The notes: generated by a model from the letters alone, not told the origin. A stretch of 64,000 nucleotides of DNA from Novosphingobium panipatense (GCF_002149965.1 NZ_MSQB01000014.1:1-64000), one strand, 5' to 3'. Positions 42,879 through 52,742 are shown, numbered from the stretch's first letter. Translations and numbers: made by a program.

Positions 42879-44062
42879 GAGACTTGCGCCTGGATGGGCA
42901 TCTCGGCCGGCATCCGTACAGGCGGCACGGCGTCCATCAGGGCCGCGCGGAATCGCTCGACCGCGCTTTCGACCGAGAAGGCGGCGGCGCGCTGCCGGGC
43001 GGCGGCGGAGAAGGCCTCGCGTCTAGGACCGGTCAGTTCGGCCATGCAGCGGGCCATTGCCGCATCGTCATCCATGGCGACCAGCGCGCCGCCCTGCCCG
43101 AACGCCGCGCCATTACCCTCGAGATGGACTTCCAGGATCTCGGCCGGGCCGGAAGGGCAATCGGTGGCGACCACGGGCAGGCCGACGGCCATGGCTTCCA
43201 TCATGGCATTGGGAAATCCCTCGGCATGGGAGGTGAGCAGGTAGCAGCCCGCGCGCGCCAGCACGGCGTAGGGATTGGCGATGAAACCGGCGAAGTGGAC
43301 GCGTTCCGCCAGGCCCAGCGATGCCGCCAGGGCAGTCAGATCCTCGCGCAGCGGCCCTTCGCCCAGGACGATCAGGTTGCCGCCAGTGCCTGTTTTGCTG
43401 CCCAACCTGGCCAGCGCGCGGATGGCCATGGCGGTGTTCTTGTTGTCGACCAGCCGCCCCATCGTCACGAAATCGGCGGTGGTGACGGGGATGGCCGGTT
43501 GCTGCTGCGCCAGCGCATGGATGCGGTCCATGTCCACCGGGTTGTAGATCACCGAGATGCGATCGGGCGCAATGTCGAAGTCGCTTTCCAGCGTGCGCGC
43601 CACGCCTTCGGAGACGGCGATGATGTGCCGCGCCGAAGGGTAGGTTCCCCGGATGAGCAGGCGGCTGAGGAAGCCGAGGCGGCCGGTCCTGAGATGGGCG
43701 GTGGTGTTCACCCGCTCGCTGATGACCGCGCCTCTTCCGGTGCGGCGCATGGCGACGATCGCGGCCACGTTGGCGCGGGAGAGAAAGGAGAGCGTCACGT
43801 CCGGGCGCAGGCGCCGTACCAGCTTGCGGGTCTGGGTTATGCTGCGCAGCAGGCCGCCGCGCGTGTTCAGGCGTTCGACCCGGACCCCTGCGGGCAGGTG
43901 GTAGGCCTCTTCCGCCTCGTTATCGAGCAGGGCCACGGTGATCGCGAACTCTTCGGGGCGACGGCTGAACTGGTCCACCAGCGTCGTGAACACGCGCTCC
44001 GCGCCGCCGCCTGCGAGCGAATTGATGATGAAGAGTGCGTGAAGCGGCGGTGGGGAACGCAT
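42875..44062 (-). CDS. Glycosyltransferase family 4 (GT-B), first gene of the minus-strand cluster
   Basis: A 395-residue GT4 enzyme: ALFIINSLAGGGAERVFTTL near the start and TSHAEGFPNAMMEAMAVGLPVVATD near 300-325. ATG 44062 is used because GAGAGG lies just ahead and the domain begins immediately; a start 41 codons upstream would add a Pro-rich stretch. It should transfer sugar to a growing repeat unit. No initiating undecaprenyl-phosphate glycosyltransferase or flippase gene is in the window, so this is only part of the polysaccharide machinery. Confidence 0.9.
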   Translation of the reverse strand: MRSPPPLHALFIINSLAGGGAERVFTTLVDQFSRRPEEFAITVALLDNEAEEAYHLPAGVRVERLNTRGGLLRSITQTRKLVRRLRPDVTLSFLSRANVAAIVAMRRTGRGAVISERVNTTAHLRTGRLGFLSRLLIRGTYPSARHIIAVSEGVARTLESDFDIAPDRISVIYNPVDMDRIHALAQQQPAIPVTTADFVTMGRLVDNKNTAMAIRALARLGSKTGTGGNLIVLGEGPLREDLTALAASLGLAERVHFAGFIANPYAVLARAGCYLLTSHAEGFPNAMMEAMAVGLPVVATDCPSGPAEILEVHLEGNGAAFGQGGALVAMDDDAAMARCMAELTGPRREAFSAAARQRAAAFSVESAVERFRAALMDAVPPVRMPAEMPIQAQVS

Positions 44063-44231
44063 GCGACCTCTCGGGGGAGCCTTGAGCGGGTGCAGCGTAA
44101 CCAGCGCGGGGGCGCGGGGCGATTCAACAAAAGGGCCAGTTCGTGGCCCATCGGGGGTATGGGGCGGAGCCTCTTTCGTCGGCACCGGCCCTTGAAAATC
44201 CTGCGATTTATAATCCTGAGATTTCGAGATG

Positions 44232-44266
44232 CCCCGGCCCTTCGCCTGGAGTGCGAAGGGCCGGGG
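44232..44266 (-). terminator. Terminator of the sulfatase operon
   Basis: A perfect 14-bp GC stem (44232-44245 with 44253-44266) with a 7-nt loop, 18 bp after the minus-strand stop at 44285. There is no T-run, but the stem is very stable. Confidence 0.65.
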
Positions 44267-44284
44267 ACCGGCGCGTGTCCCTTT

Positions 44285-45979
44285 TTACGGCCGGTAAGGT
44301 ACGTCGGTGGGCAGGATCACCCCGTTGGCCTTGGCATAGGCATCCCAGTCGGCCGCGAGTTCGCGCAGCTTTTCGGGGCTGCGTGCCGAAAGGTCCTGGG
44401 TCTCCCCGGGGTCGCGGGCGATATCGAAGAGGCGCCACTGGCCGTCGCCGATGTCGGTGATCTTCCAGTCGCCCTTGCGCAGTGCGCGGCTGCCGAACAG
44501 TTCGGTGCCGAGAGGTTCGTCGGCGGCATGGACGAAGGCGGCCTTGCCTTCCAGCCAGGGGCGGGCGCTCTTGCCGGTGATCGGCAGGACGGTGCGCCCC
44601 TGGAACGTGGTGCCGCCGCTCGGCACCCCGGCATAGTCGAGCAGGGTGGGCGCGATGTCGGCCACGCTGACATAGGCATTGCCGACCCCGCCGGGATGGG
44701 CGAGACCCCGCCCGCTCACGAAGGCGACGGTGCGGGTTCCGCCTTCCGAGGCATAGGCCTTGGTCAGCCAGGACGGTGCGGTGCCCGCCTGTGCCCATTC
44801 GGTGCCGTAAGTGATATAGGAATTGGGCTTGCCGCGATTGGCGAAGCTGTTGTCGGCCTCTGCTACCCGGCTGCCGAGCATCTTCGCGCCGGTGGTCCGG
44901 TAGTCGAGCCCTTCGGCGCCGTTGTCGGCCAGGAACACGATCACGGTATTGTCCAGTTCGCCGCTGGCGCGCAGCGCCTCGATCACGCGGCCGACGTTGC
45001 GGTCCATGCGCTCTACCATGGCGGCATAGATCTCCATGTCGCGCGCGGCCTCGCGCTTGTCGGAGGCCGAGAGCGAATCCCAGCCGCCGCGCGGCGCGCG
45101 CACGCTGTGGGCGGCCGTGCCCTTGGCCAGCACGCCGAGCTGCTCCTGCCGGGCGAGGCGGCGGCGGCGGATCTCGTCGAAACCGGCATCGTACTTGCCG
45201 CCCTGCCGGGCCACGTCTTCCTCGGGCGCCTGAAGCGGCCAGTGCGGGGCGGTAAAGGCCAGATAGGCGAAGAACGGCTTGCCGGCGTCTTCCTGGCGGC
45301 TCTGCCGGAGTTCCGAAATCAGGTTGGTGGCATAAGTGTCGGAGGAATAGAAATCCTTGTCCACCGAAGACAGCACCTGCCCGTCGCGCGTATAGGTCGC
45401 GCCCCCGCCGGGATTTGCGCCGGGCTCTGCCGACTGGTCACGGCCATAGTGGTTCGCGCCGCCCTGAAGCAAAGCGAAGCTGTGCTGGAAGCCGCGCGCA
45501 TGGGGGTCGAGGTCCGGCGTCAGGCCCAGGTGCCACTTGCCGGAGAGCAGCGTGCGATAGCCGCCTGCCTGGAGGCGTTCGGCCAGACTGGCGACGTCGC
45601 GGCTGAGATAGCCTTCATAGCCGGGCTTGCCCTTCTGGTTGGGCGCGGTCAGTTCCGCCATGCTGCCAAGGCCCGCGCGGTGGTTGTCAGTGCCGGACAG
45701 CAGCATGGAGCGCGTCGGCGAACAGGTGGGCGCGGTGTGGAAGCCGGTCAGGCGCAGGCCGTCCAGTGCCAGCTTGTCGAGATTGGGCGTGGCGATCTCG
45801 CTGCCGAAGGCGCCCAGATCCGAGAAGCCGAGATCGTCGGCGATGATGACGAGGAAATTGGGGCGGGCCTGCGCGGCCGTGCCGGCCGGAACCGGCGCCT
45901 TCGCGGCGACGGGCGCGACGGTGGAAGCGAGAAGGGCCGCGCCGAGGGCGGCGGCGAAGGCAAGAGGCTTGGATTTCAT
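44285..45979 (-). CDS. Secreted arylsulfatase (Cys-type)
   Basis: A 564-residue protein with a signal peptide (about 1-25, ending APVAA). Metal-binding residues are in VIIADDLGFSD (Asp48, Asp49), and the formylglycine motif is C86-S-P-T-R in APTCSPTRSMLLSG. The first Cys is converted to formylglycine by a separate enzyme. It hydrolyses sulfate esters in the periplasm. It is the last gene of a minus-strand operon with a TauD-like dioxygenase, an MFS transporter and a TonB receptor. ATG 45979 gives a normal signal peptide; longer readings do not. No formylglycine-generating enzyme is in the window. Confidence 0.92.
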   Translation of the reverse strand: MKSKPLAFAAALGAALLASTVAPVAAKAPVPAGTAAQARPNFLVIIADDLGFSDLGAFGSEIATPNLDKLALDGLRLTGFHTAPTCSPTRSMLLSGTDNHRAGLGSMAELTAPNQKGKPGYEGYLSRDVASLAERLQAGGYRTLLSGKWHLGLTPDLDPHARGFQHSFALLQGGANHYGRDQSAEPGANPGGGATYTRDGQVLSSVDKDFYSSDTYATNLISELRQSRQEDAGKPFFAYLAFTAPHWPLQAPEEDVARQGGKYDAGFDEIRRRRLARQEQLGVLAKGTAAHSVRAPRGGWDSLSASDKREAARDMEIYAAMVERMDRNVGRVIEALRASGELDNTVIVFLADNGAEGLDYRTTGAKMLGSRVAEADNSFANRGKPNSYITYGTEWAQAGTAPSWLTKAYASEGGTRTVAFVSGRGLAHPGGVGNAYVSVADIAPTLLDYAGVPSGGTTFQGRTVLPITGKSARPWLEGKAAFVHAADEPLGTELFGSRALRKGDWKITDIGDGQWRLFDIARDPGETQDLSARSPEKLRELAADWDAYAKANGVILPTDVPYRP

Positions 45980-46077
45980 CAAGAGGTCCTTGGTAGAAAA
46001 AGCCCGCACCGCGCCCCGTCTGTCGATGCTGGGGAGCGCGGCGCGGGAAGTGAACGGCCCGTGCAGGGTGTGAGGGA

Positions 46078-47031
46078 TCAGGCCGGTTCGTAACGGGTGG
46101 CTTTTTCCTTGCGGGTGGTGCGGCTCTGGCGGCCGTCGATCGCTACCGGCACCGATCCCGCGATCGTCGCGCGGCGCAGGGTGCGGCGCTGGAGGCCGAA
46201 ATCGGCGACGGCGCGGTGCTGGGTGGCCTGGTTGTCCCAGAACGCCACGTCACCCGGCTGCCAGCGCCAGCGCACGACGTTTTCGGGACGGGTGATGTGT
46301 TCCTGAAGGATCGAGAAGATGCGTGCCGAATCCGTCTGGTTCAGCCCGACGATGCGCTTGACGAAATGGCCCAGCAGCAGCCCGCGCTGGCCCGAGACCG
46401 GGTGGACGCGCACCAGCGGGTGCTCGGTCTCGTAGACGGTCGAGGCGAAGATGTTCTTGTGGTAGAGCGTGCGCTCCTTCGTGGCATCGTCGTTCTTGGG
46501 CGCATTGCCGAGGACTTGCGCATAGTCATAGTCGTTGGAATGGACCGCCCAGAGGCCGTTGACGAGCTGGCGCAGGCTCTCCGGCAGCCCTTCGTAAGCC
46601 GTTTCGGTATTGGCCCAGACGGTGTCTCCGCCCGCTTCGGGAATGGTGATCGCCCGCAGGATCGATCCTGCCGGATAGGCATCGGTGAACGTCACGTCGG
46701 TATGCCAGCTGGAAGCGGCGTAGCCTTCCTTGCTGTCGAGTTCGAGCAGATAGCGCGAGCCTTCGGCCACCGGCACCGTGGGATGCGCCACCGGATCGCC
46801 GAACAGCGAGGCAAATTCCTCGTGCCGCTGGTCGGTCAGTTCGTGCTGGCCGCGGAAGAAGATCACCTTGTGGCGGACGAGCGCGTCCTTGATGGCCTGC
46901 ACGGTATCGGCATCGAGTTCGCCGGAGAGCGTGACGCCCCGGATCTCGGCGCCGATGGTGCCGGTGATCGGCGCCACGTCGAGCGGGGAGGCGGGATCCT
47001 TGGCATTGGCGTAAGTGGCAATCGAAGTCAT
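46078..47031 (-). CDS. TauD/TfdA-type Fe(II)/2-oxoglutarate dioxygenase
   Basis: A 317-residue enzyme of the taurine/alkylsulfate dioxygenase type. The facial triad is H110-x-D112 (in SWHTDVTF) and H272 (in TQHRAV), with an Arg cluster (QRRTLRRATI, 281-290) for 2-oxoglutarate. It oxidises a C-H next to a sulfonate or sulfate ester, releasing sulfite or sulfate; AtsK-like alkylsulfatase activity would fit the sulfatase next door. ATG 47031 has AAGGAG upstream. It is spaced 46 bp from the MFS gene. Confidence 0.9.
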   Translation of the reverse strand: MTSIATYANAKDPASPLDVAPITGTIGAEIRGVTLSGELDADTVQAIKDALVRHKVIFFRGQHELTDQRHEEFASLFGDPVAHPTVPVAEGSRYLLELDSKEGYAASSWHTDVTFTDAYPAGSILRAITIPEAGGDTVWANTETAYEGLPESLRQLVNGLWAVHSNDYDYAQVLGNAPKNDDATKERTLYHKNIFASTVYETEHPLVRVHPVSGQRGLLLGHFVKRIVGLNQTDSARIFSILQEHITRPENVVRWRWQPGDVAFWDNQATQHRAVADFGLQRRTLRRATIAGSVPVAIDGRQSRTTRKEKATRYEPA

Positions 47032-47077
47032 GGCATTCACTCCTTCTTCTTGAACGGGATGGATTATTCGGCCCCGG

Positions 47078-48469
47078 TCACTCGGCAGGCACCAGGGCTG
47101 CGGCGTGGACCTCGTCGCGCGCCTTGAGCTGGCGGCGGATCTCGGCGTGGCGGCCCGCGTCGAGCGGGAACCCGGCGACGAGTGCGGCGGCCAGCGTGTG
47201 GGCAAGGGCCGGGCCGAGCGCGAAGACCAGCAGCAGGGCGTTCAGCGCCTCGGGCGTGTTCGTGGCCGCCTTGGGGTCGAAACCGAAGGCCGTCACCAGC
47301 GGCAGGGCGATCCCGAAAGCCAAAGCGCCGCCCAGCTTCATCGAGACGCTGAACACCGAGTAGAACAGCCCCACGCGGTCCTCGCCGGTTTCGGCGCGGT
47401 GGAGATCGGCGACGTCGGCCACCATCGAGCGCAGCATGAGGTTGCCCGATCCTTGCGACAGGCCCTGGGCGACAGCGAGGGCCATCATCAGGCCGAAACG
47501 GTCGGGGGTGAGGAAGACGAGGCCGAAGTTGATGGCGGCCTGGGTCAGCTCCGCAGCCACGGCGGCACGGCTCTTGCCGAGGTGCAGGCCGATGCGGCGC
47601 CAGATCGGCCCGGCCAGCACGCCGAACGAATACTGGAGCAGGAAGAACCCGGCCGCCCATTCGGGGCGCTGGAAGTAGATGGTGACGATGAACAGCAGCA
47701 GTGCCGTGCGTACGCCCTGTCCGGCAGTGACGGCCGCGTCGGCGGCCAGCACCCGCAGCAGCAGGGGGTTACCGAAGACCGCCTTCAGCGTCCGGCCGAG
47801 GGCGAAAGGCTCGGCGCCGGTGGGGGCGCTGGAGTCGGGAACGGCGGTCAGGGTGAGCAGCAGGCCGGGAACGGCGGTGACCAGCACCAGCGTCCCGAAC
47901 AGGGTAAGGCGCAGTGGGCCGTCGTCCGGGCGCAACTGGTCGGCCAGCGCGGGCAACAGCAGCGTCAGCACCAGTGCCCCTGAGGAGAGCAGGGTGAACT
48001 GCGAGGCGATCCGCGTGCGCTGGTCGTAGTCGCCGCTGATCTCGCCGGACCAGGCCATCAGCGTCGTCTGGGTGATCGAGGCGCCGGTATAGTAGCAGAT
48101 CACGCCGATCCCGACCCAGGCGAGGGTGGCGCCCTGGGGCGGGAAGAACAGCATGGCGCTGCCGATGATGAACAGCACCCCGCCGCCCGCGATCCAGGGG
48201 CGCCGACGACCGAAGCGGCTGACGGTGCGGTCGCTGAGCGAGCCGATCACCGGGTCGAGCAGCGAATTGACGACCTGGCCGATCAGGTAGACCAGTCCCA
48301 GCCCGGCCAGCGGAATGGCGTAGTGGCGCGAGAGGATCGCGGGCACGAAGGCCATGATCGGCTGGGCGGCGGCGTAGATCGGCACCGACATGGCGGTGAA
48401 GCGCAGGAGGCGCCAGCCGCCGAGCTGTTCCGGTCTCGAATGCTGCCTCGGGAAAGTCTGGTATGCCAT
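47078..48469 (-). CDS. MFS/GPH-type sugar-cation symporter-like transporter
   Basis: A 463-residue inner membrane protein with about twelve transmembrane helices. The loop LLDPVIGSLSDRTVSRFGRRRPW matches the glycoside-pentoside-hexuronide:cation symporter family signature. In this operon it may carry a desulfated or sulfated glycoside, carboxylate or steroid-like molecule; the substrate is unknown. ATG 48469 is preferred, with AGGAGG upstream; the longer frame overlaps the TonB gene. Confidence 0.9.
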   Translation of the reverse strand: MAYQTFPRQHSRPEQLGGWRLLRFTAMSVPIYAAAQPIMAFVPAILSRHYAIPLAGLGLVYLIGQVVNSLLDPVIGSLSDRTVSRFGRRRPWIAGGGVLFIIGSAMLFFPPQGATLAWVGIGVICYYTGASITQTTLMAWSGEISGDYDQRTRIASQFTLLSSGALVLTLLLPALADQLRPDDGPLRLTLFGTLVLVTAVPGLLLTLTAVPDSSAPTGAEPFALGRTLKAVFGNPLLLRVLAADAAVTAGQGVRTALLLFIVTIYFQRPEWAAGFFLLQYSFGVLAGPIWRRIGLHLGKSRAAVAAELTQAAINFGLVFLTPDRFGLMMALAVAQGLSQGSGNLMLRSMVADVADLHRAETGEDRVGLFYSVFSVSMKLGGALAFGIALPLVTAFGFDPKAATNTPEALNALLLVFALGPALAHTLAAALVAGFPLDAGRHAEIRRQLKARDEVHAAALVPAE

Positions 48470-48501
48470 GGCAGGCGCCTCCTGGTTGGGAGCGGTGGGT
48501 G

Positions 48502-50898
48502 TCAGAGCTTGGTGCGCAAGGTCGCGCCGAAGGTGCGCGGTTCGCCCACCTGGGCAGTGACCGCGCCGGTGTTCGCGGCGCTGAGGCTGACGAAGTAGTC
48601 CTCGTCGAACAGGTTCTTGGCCCAGATCGAGAAGTCCCAGAGGCCGTCCTCGGTCCTCAGCCCGATGCGGCCGTTGGCGATGCCGAAGCCGGGGATCTGC
48701 GCCCAGGCCGAGTTCGAGGCCGATGTGTTGAAGTTCGTGCGGTAGGCGTAGTCGGCATGGGCGTAGATACCCACTTCCTTGCCGCCGAGTTCGCCCAGCA
48801 CGGTGTTGAAGTCCGCGCCGATGGTCCAGGCCCACTTGGGCACGCCGGGCAGCCGCGCGCCCGAGAGATCCTGGATCGCGCCCAGGTTCTGGTATTCGAA
48901 GGCCTGCGGGGCATTCCTGTAAGTGACGTAAGTGGCGTCCGTGTAAGTTGCCGAGGCATTGAAGGCGAGGCTGTCGGTCGGGGCGATGTTGAATTCGCCC
49001 TCGATCCCGCGCGAGCGGACCTTGGGGATGTTCGAGATGTACTGGCGGCCGACCACGGCGCCTGCCGGAAGATCGGTGATGGTGGTCTGGTAGTCGCTGA
49101 TCTCGGTCCAGAATCCGGCCGCGTTGAAAGTGGCGCGGCGATCGAGGAACTGGGATTTCACGCCCAGTTCGAAGGCATCGACCTTTTCCGGCTTCACGTC
49201 GGGATCGATCCCGGCGGGCAGGACGGAAAGGTTGAGCCCGCCCGACTTGTTGCCGCGCGAATAGGACCCGTAGACGTTGACGTCCGGGGCGACCTTCCAG
49301 TTCAGCGTCACCAGCCCGGAAAGGCTGTCGTCGGTGAAGCTGGTTGCATAGCTGGTGACCGGGTTGAACTGGGTGCGGATGGCGTTGATCGCCGTCTGCT
49401 GCGCGGCGGTGAAGCCGGAGATGTCCGCACCGTCCACCCAGTATTGCGAGAAGGCGCCGGACTTCTTCTCATGGGTGAAACGCAGCCCGGTGGTGAGGGT
49501 CAGGGCATCGGTGATGTGCCAGTCGGTCTGGCCGAAGACGGCGAATGTCTTGGTCTCGGGCGTCGAGGTGGAGTTGGATTCGAACCCGTCCAGCGCGGCA
49601 TTGGCGATCGTCTGGTTGGCATTCGGCAGGTTCCACAAGGCCGCCGCCGGGCCGTAGCGCGAAGCGCCGTAGCCGCGCACGATCTGCCAGAAGTAATAGG
49701 CGCCGATCACATAGTCGAAGCTGCCGCCGCTCTTCGAGGCCAGGCGGAGTTCCTGGCTGAACTGGCGCTGGCGGTTGGCCTGCTGCGCCTTGGTGACGAT
49801 CGGCAGCGAAGTGCTGTCGCCGTCGTTGGCGGGGTTCCAGTCCCACCAACGATAGGCGGTGATCGAGGTCAGAGTCGGCCCGCCGAGGTTCCAGTTGACC
49901 TCGCCCGATACGCCGTATCCGGCCATTTCCGACTGGTAGTGGCTGTCCGCTTCGCCCACGCGGTCGAAGGCGTTGAAGCTGGGGAGGGTATAGCCGGGGA
50001 AGCGCGCGGCGCGTTGGGCCCAGTTGTTGGCGATGGTCGTGCCGTCCGCATAGGTCGTATGCAGGCCGGCGAAGACGTTGAGGACGTGATTTTGCTTCTG
50101 CTTGGCGTAGTCGCCGATGATGCGGACCTCGAAGTCCGGGTCGGGCGTGAAGAGAAGCTGTCCGCGGATGGACTTGTTCAGGTAGTCCTGCGCGCGGGTA
50201 TTGGTGGTCTTGTTCCAGAGGAACCCGTCGTTCTCGCTGATCGCGCCGGACAGGCGCACGGCCAGCAGGTCCTTGAATATCCCGGCCGAACCCGAGGCGC
50301 GAACCTGGTAGAAGCCGTAGTTGCCGATGCTGGCCTCGGCCGAAAGCTCAGGGTCGAAGCTGGGCTTGCGCGAGGTGACGTTGATCACGCCCGAAGTGGT
50401 GTTCTTGCCGAACAGCGTGCCCTGCGGGCCGCGCAACACTTCGATTCCCTGCAGATCGACAAGGTCGAACTGGGCAAGGCCGACGCGGCCGTAGTAGACG
50501 TTGTCGATGTAGAAGCCGACGCCGTTTTCCAGCCCGTCGTTGGTGAGCGAGATGTTCGAGCCCAGGCCGCGAATGTTGATGTTGGTGTTGCGCGGGTTGT
50601 AGGTGATCACCTGAAGGCTGGGGACCTGCTGCTGGATCGAGCCCAGCGTATAGTCGCCGCGCCGTTCCAGGGTGGCGGCGCTGATCACGCTGATGGCGAT
50701 CGGCACGTCCTGCACGTTCTCGTCGCGGCGGCGCGAGGCGGTGACGACGATGGCCTCTCCGCTGCCGCTATCGGCGATGGCGCTATCGATAGCGGCGCTA
50801 TTGGGCGCTGCGTTTTCCTCGGCGGCGAGTGCCGGTGCGGTTACGGCCAAGGAAACGGCCAGTGCGAGCGGACTGGCGGTGGTGAAACTGCGAAACAT
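48502..50898 (-). CDS. TonB-dependent outer membrane receptor (first gene of the sulfate-ester operon)
   Basis: A 798-residue receptor with a signal peptide (about 1-25, ending APALAAE). The plug begins GEAIVVTASRRRDENVQDVPIAISVISA, followed by IEVLRGPQGTLFGKNTTSGVINV, and the C-terminus is ...FGATLRTKL. It would import a substrate for the transporter, dioxygenase and sulfatase genes that follow on the same strand (33 bp to the MFS gene). The plug is of the type common in sphingomonad receptors for aromatic or glycosidic compounds rather than siderophores. Confidence 0.93.
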   Translation of the reverse strand: MFRSFTTASPLALAVSLAVTAPALAAEENAAPNSAAIDSAIADSGSGEAIVVTASRRRDENVQDVPIAISVISAATLERRGDYTLGSIQQQVPSLQVITYNPRNTNINIRGLGSNISLTNDGLENGVGFYIDNVYYGRVGLAQFDLVDLQGIEVLRGPQGTLFGKNTTSGVINVTSRKPSFDPELSAEASIGNYGFYQVRASGSAGIFKDLLAVRLSGAISENDGFLWNKTTNTRAQDYLNKSIRGQLLFTPDPDFEVRIIGDYAKQKQNHVLNVFAGLHTTYADGTTIANNWAQRAARFPGYTLPSFNAFDRVGEADSHYQSEMAGYGVSGEVNWNLGGPTLTSITAYRWWDWNPANDGDSTSLPIVTKAQQANRQRQFSQELRLASKSGGSFDYVIGAYYFWQIVRGYGASRYGPAAALWNLPNANQTIANAALDGFESNSTSTPETKTFAVFGQTDWHITDALTLTTGLRFTHEKKSGAFSQYWVDGADISGFTAAQQTAINAIRTQFNPVTSYATSFTDDSLSGLVTLNWKVAPDVNVYGSYSRGNKSGGLNLSVLPAGIDPDVKPEKVDAFELGVKSQFLDRRATFNAAGFWTEISDYQTTITDLPAGAVVGRQYISNIPKVRSRGIEGEFNIAPTDSLAFNASATYTDATYVTYRNAPQAFEYQNLGAIQDLSGARLPGVPKWAWTIGADFNTVLGELGGKEVGIYAHADYAYRTNFNTSASNSAWAQIPGFGIANGRIGLRTEDGLWDFSIWAKNLFDEDYFVSLSAANTGAVTAQVGEPRTFGATLRTKL

Positions 50899-51556
50899 TC
50901 AAGTCTATCCCTGTTGCAACTGCGCGCCGGTTTCGTGCCGGGGGTTTCGTTCCGGGCGTCTGATTTCTTTGGATTTTGAAGGGCGCACGGCAGCGACCGG
51001 GGCCTGTCGGGCAGGCCCGGATGACGCCGGAACGAGGCGCGTCACGGCCTTGCCGGAAACAGTATGTTCCGGCGCATGGCGCATGGGCGCAGGTCTCTTC
51101 GAAGCCGCCGTTGGTCGGTCGGCTATTCGAAAATCCTGCTGTTCAGCCGTGGAGGCGCGTCAGGCGCGCGGGGTCATGGTCTGCATCGTATCACCTCATC
51201 GTTGGCGTGAGGGGAACACGATGCCTGGCGCTGTCGCCTGAGCATCGCGCGCTTTAGCGGTTGGTAACGCGGAGCAAGCTGCTTCCCGATCAAATGCCGC
51301 GGACCAGGGAACCTTGGATCTGCATGGGCGGCCTGGTCATCCGATCCCGTGCGGTGTGCTTGTCTAGCTATTTGGTTGAGAAAGTATCGTCAAGCGCAAG
51401 GTTTTCTATTGCGGCCAATGGCAGGGATTTCGGGGTAAGCGGTGGTACTGTAAAAAGTGACATTAAAACATGAAGATAGGCTAATGCATGGTCAAGGCGG
51501 CGGGTTCCTTGAAGTCGGGGCTGGTCGCGAAAGGGCAGGGATTGTAACGGGATGGC
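50899..51556. other. Intergenic region, no gene supported
   Basis: This 658-bp region separates the divergent TonB and SDR genes. It probably holds both promoters. Open frames in it lack ribosome sites and composition support. A short GGGCCTG/CAGGCCC hairpin was noticed near 51000. Nothing else is convincing. Confidence 0.5.
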
Positions 51557-52330
51557 ATGACTCTTCCTCCTCCCGCGCCGACCGCTCCTACCGCGAAATT
51601 TCTCGCTGACCGCACAGCGCTCGTCACCGGCGCGGGCGGCGGATTCGGCCGGGAAATCGCCTTGGGCCTGGCGCGGGCGGGGGCGAGCGTGATGCTTCAC
51701 GGCAGGCGGGCAGACGCACTGGAGGCGGTGCGGCGCGATATCCTGGCCGAAGGCGGCGCGGCGCAAGTGGCGGTCTTCGATCTGGCCGACGAAGCGGCGG
51801 CGGGGAAAGTGCTGCAGGCGCTGGGACGGATCGATGTCCTGGTGAACAATGCCGGACTTCGCAACCGCCGGAGCATGGACCTGCTCGACCGCGAGGCGGT
51901 GCGGACGATGCTGGAGATCAACCTTGTCGCGCCCTTCGACCTTGCGCGCCAGCTCGCGCCCGGCATGGCGGCGGGCGGGCGGATCGTGAACGTCACGTCG
52001 ATCGCCGGGCAGATCGCCCGCTCCGGCGATGCCGCCTATACCATGTCCAAGGGCGGGCTCGACGCGATGACGCGCGCGCTGGCGGCGGAACTCGGCCCGC
52101 GCGGGATCACCGTCAACGCCGTGGCGCCCGGCTACTTCGCGACCGAGGCCAATGCGGCGATGGTCGCGGATCCGGCCGTGGCGGAGCACCTTGTCCGCCG
52201 AACCTCGCTGGGACGCTGGGGGCGACCGGAAGAGATCGTCGGGCCGGTGCTATTCCTGGCCTCGGATGCAGCAAGTTATGTGACGGGGCAGGTCATCGGC
52301 GTGGACGGCGGCTATCTCGCCCATTTTTGA
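51557..52330 (+). CDS. Short-chain dehydrogenase/reductase
   Basis: A 257-residue SDR. The cofactor motif is TGAGGGFG near residues 24-31, then NNAG, catalytic Ser in NVTSIAGQ, and YTMSKGG (Tyr-x3-Lys). The C-terminal ...VIGVDGGYLAHF is typical. It oxidises or reduces a hydroxy/keto group with NAD(P)H; the substrate is unknown. The basic residues after the Gly-rich loop suggest NADP(H), which is inference. It stands alone between gene-poor regions. Confidence 0.9.
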   Translation: MTLPPPAPTAPTAKFLADRTALVTGAGGGFGREIALGLARAGASVMLHGRRADALEAVRRDILAEGGAAQVAVFDLADEAAAGKVLQALGRIDVLVNNAGLRNRRSMDLLDREAVRTMLEINLVAPFDLARQLAPGMAAGGRIVNVTSIAGQIARSGDAAYTMSKGGLDAMTRALAAELGPRGITVNAVAPGYFATEANAAMVADPAVAEHLVRRTSLGRWGRPEEIVGPVLFLASDAASYVTGQVIGVDGGYLAHF

Positions 52331-52711
52331 ATGTGCGAAAGCGATGATTCCGGCCCGCAGGTTGAGTTGAGCTTCACGCGGCGGCTGAAATCCATTGTCG
52401 GGCAAGCGGCCGACAGCGCGTCATGCCGCGTTCGGTAATCGGGCCATGCCTAGTTTATCGAAAAATGCTTGGTTTATTGCGGTATCAGCCCGCATCGCGG
52501 CAGGCATCCAGGCAGGGATCAGGCACTTTCTAGGGTTGAGCAAAGCGCAATCACATTCCGTAAATGCGCGGAGAATGACCCCACTAAACTACGGAAATCC
52601 GTGAATGGTTGCGCGTTATGCAACACCACATTTCTTTTCCTCATTTGCGCAAATCCCGATTCTCGACCACATAGGACGGGCCTTTCAGGCATCCTCTCCC
52701 AAAAACTTTTC
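52331..52711. other. Intergenic region that ends in an orphan terminator, possible small RNA
   Basis: No coding frame is supported. Sequence shows AT-rich patches and an unpaired C-rich stretch (CCTCTCCC, about 52692-52699) just before a strong terminator. TTGAGC near 52538 followed 17-18 bp later by CGTAAAT could be a promoter, but this is weak. Confidence 0.35.
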
Positions 52712-52742
52712 AAAGGCTGGTCTTCGGATCGGCCTTTTTTTT
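52712..52742 (+). terminator. Strong intrinsic terminator with UUCG loop and eight T's
   Basis: AAAGGCTGGTC (52712-52722) pairs with GATCGGCCTTT (52727-52737) with two wobbles around a TTCG loop, followed by a run of eight T's (52735-52742). It lies 381 bp after the SDR stop and 88 bp before the isoaspartyl-peptidase ATG. Confidence 0.85.

Noticed and set aside
42884..46093. 1,069-codon plus-strand frame opposite glycosyltransferase and sulfatase genes
   Set aside because: Crosses two well-supported minus-strand genes and has Arg/Gly/His-rich composition typical of shadows.
50976..51473. Short plus-strand frames in the TonB-SDR intergenic region
   Set aside because: No ribosome sites, no signal or domain, and different frames overlap each other.
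52395..52604. 69-codon frame after the SDR gene
   Set aside because: No ribosome site or family resemblance; composition changes along it. The region fits a leader or small RNA better.
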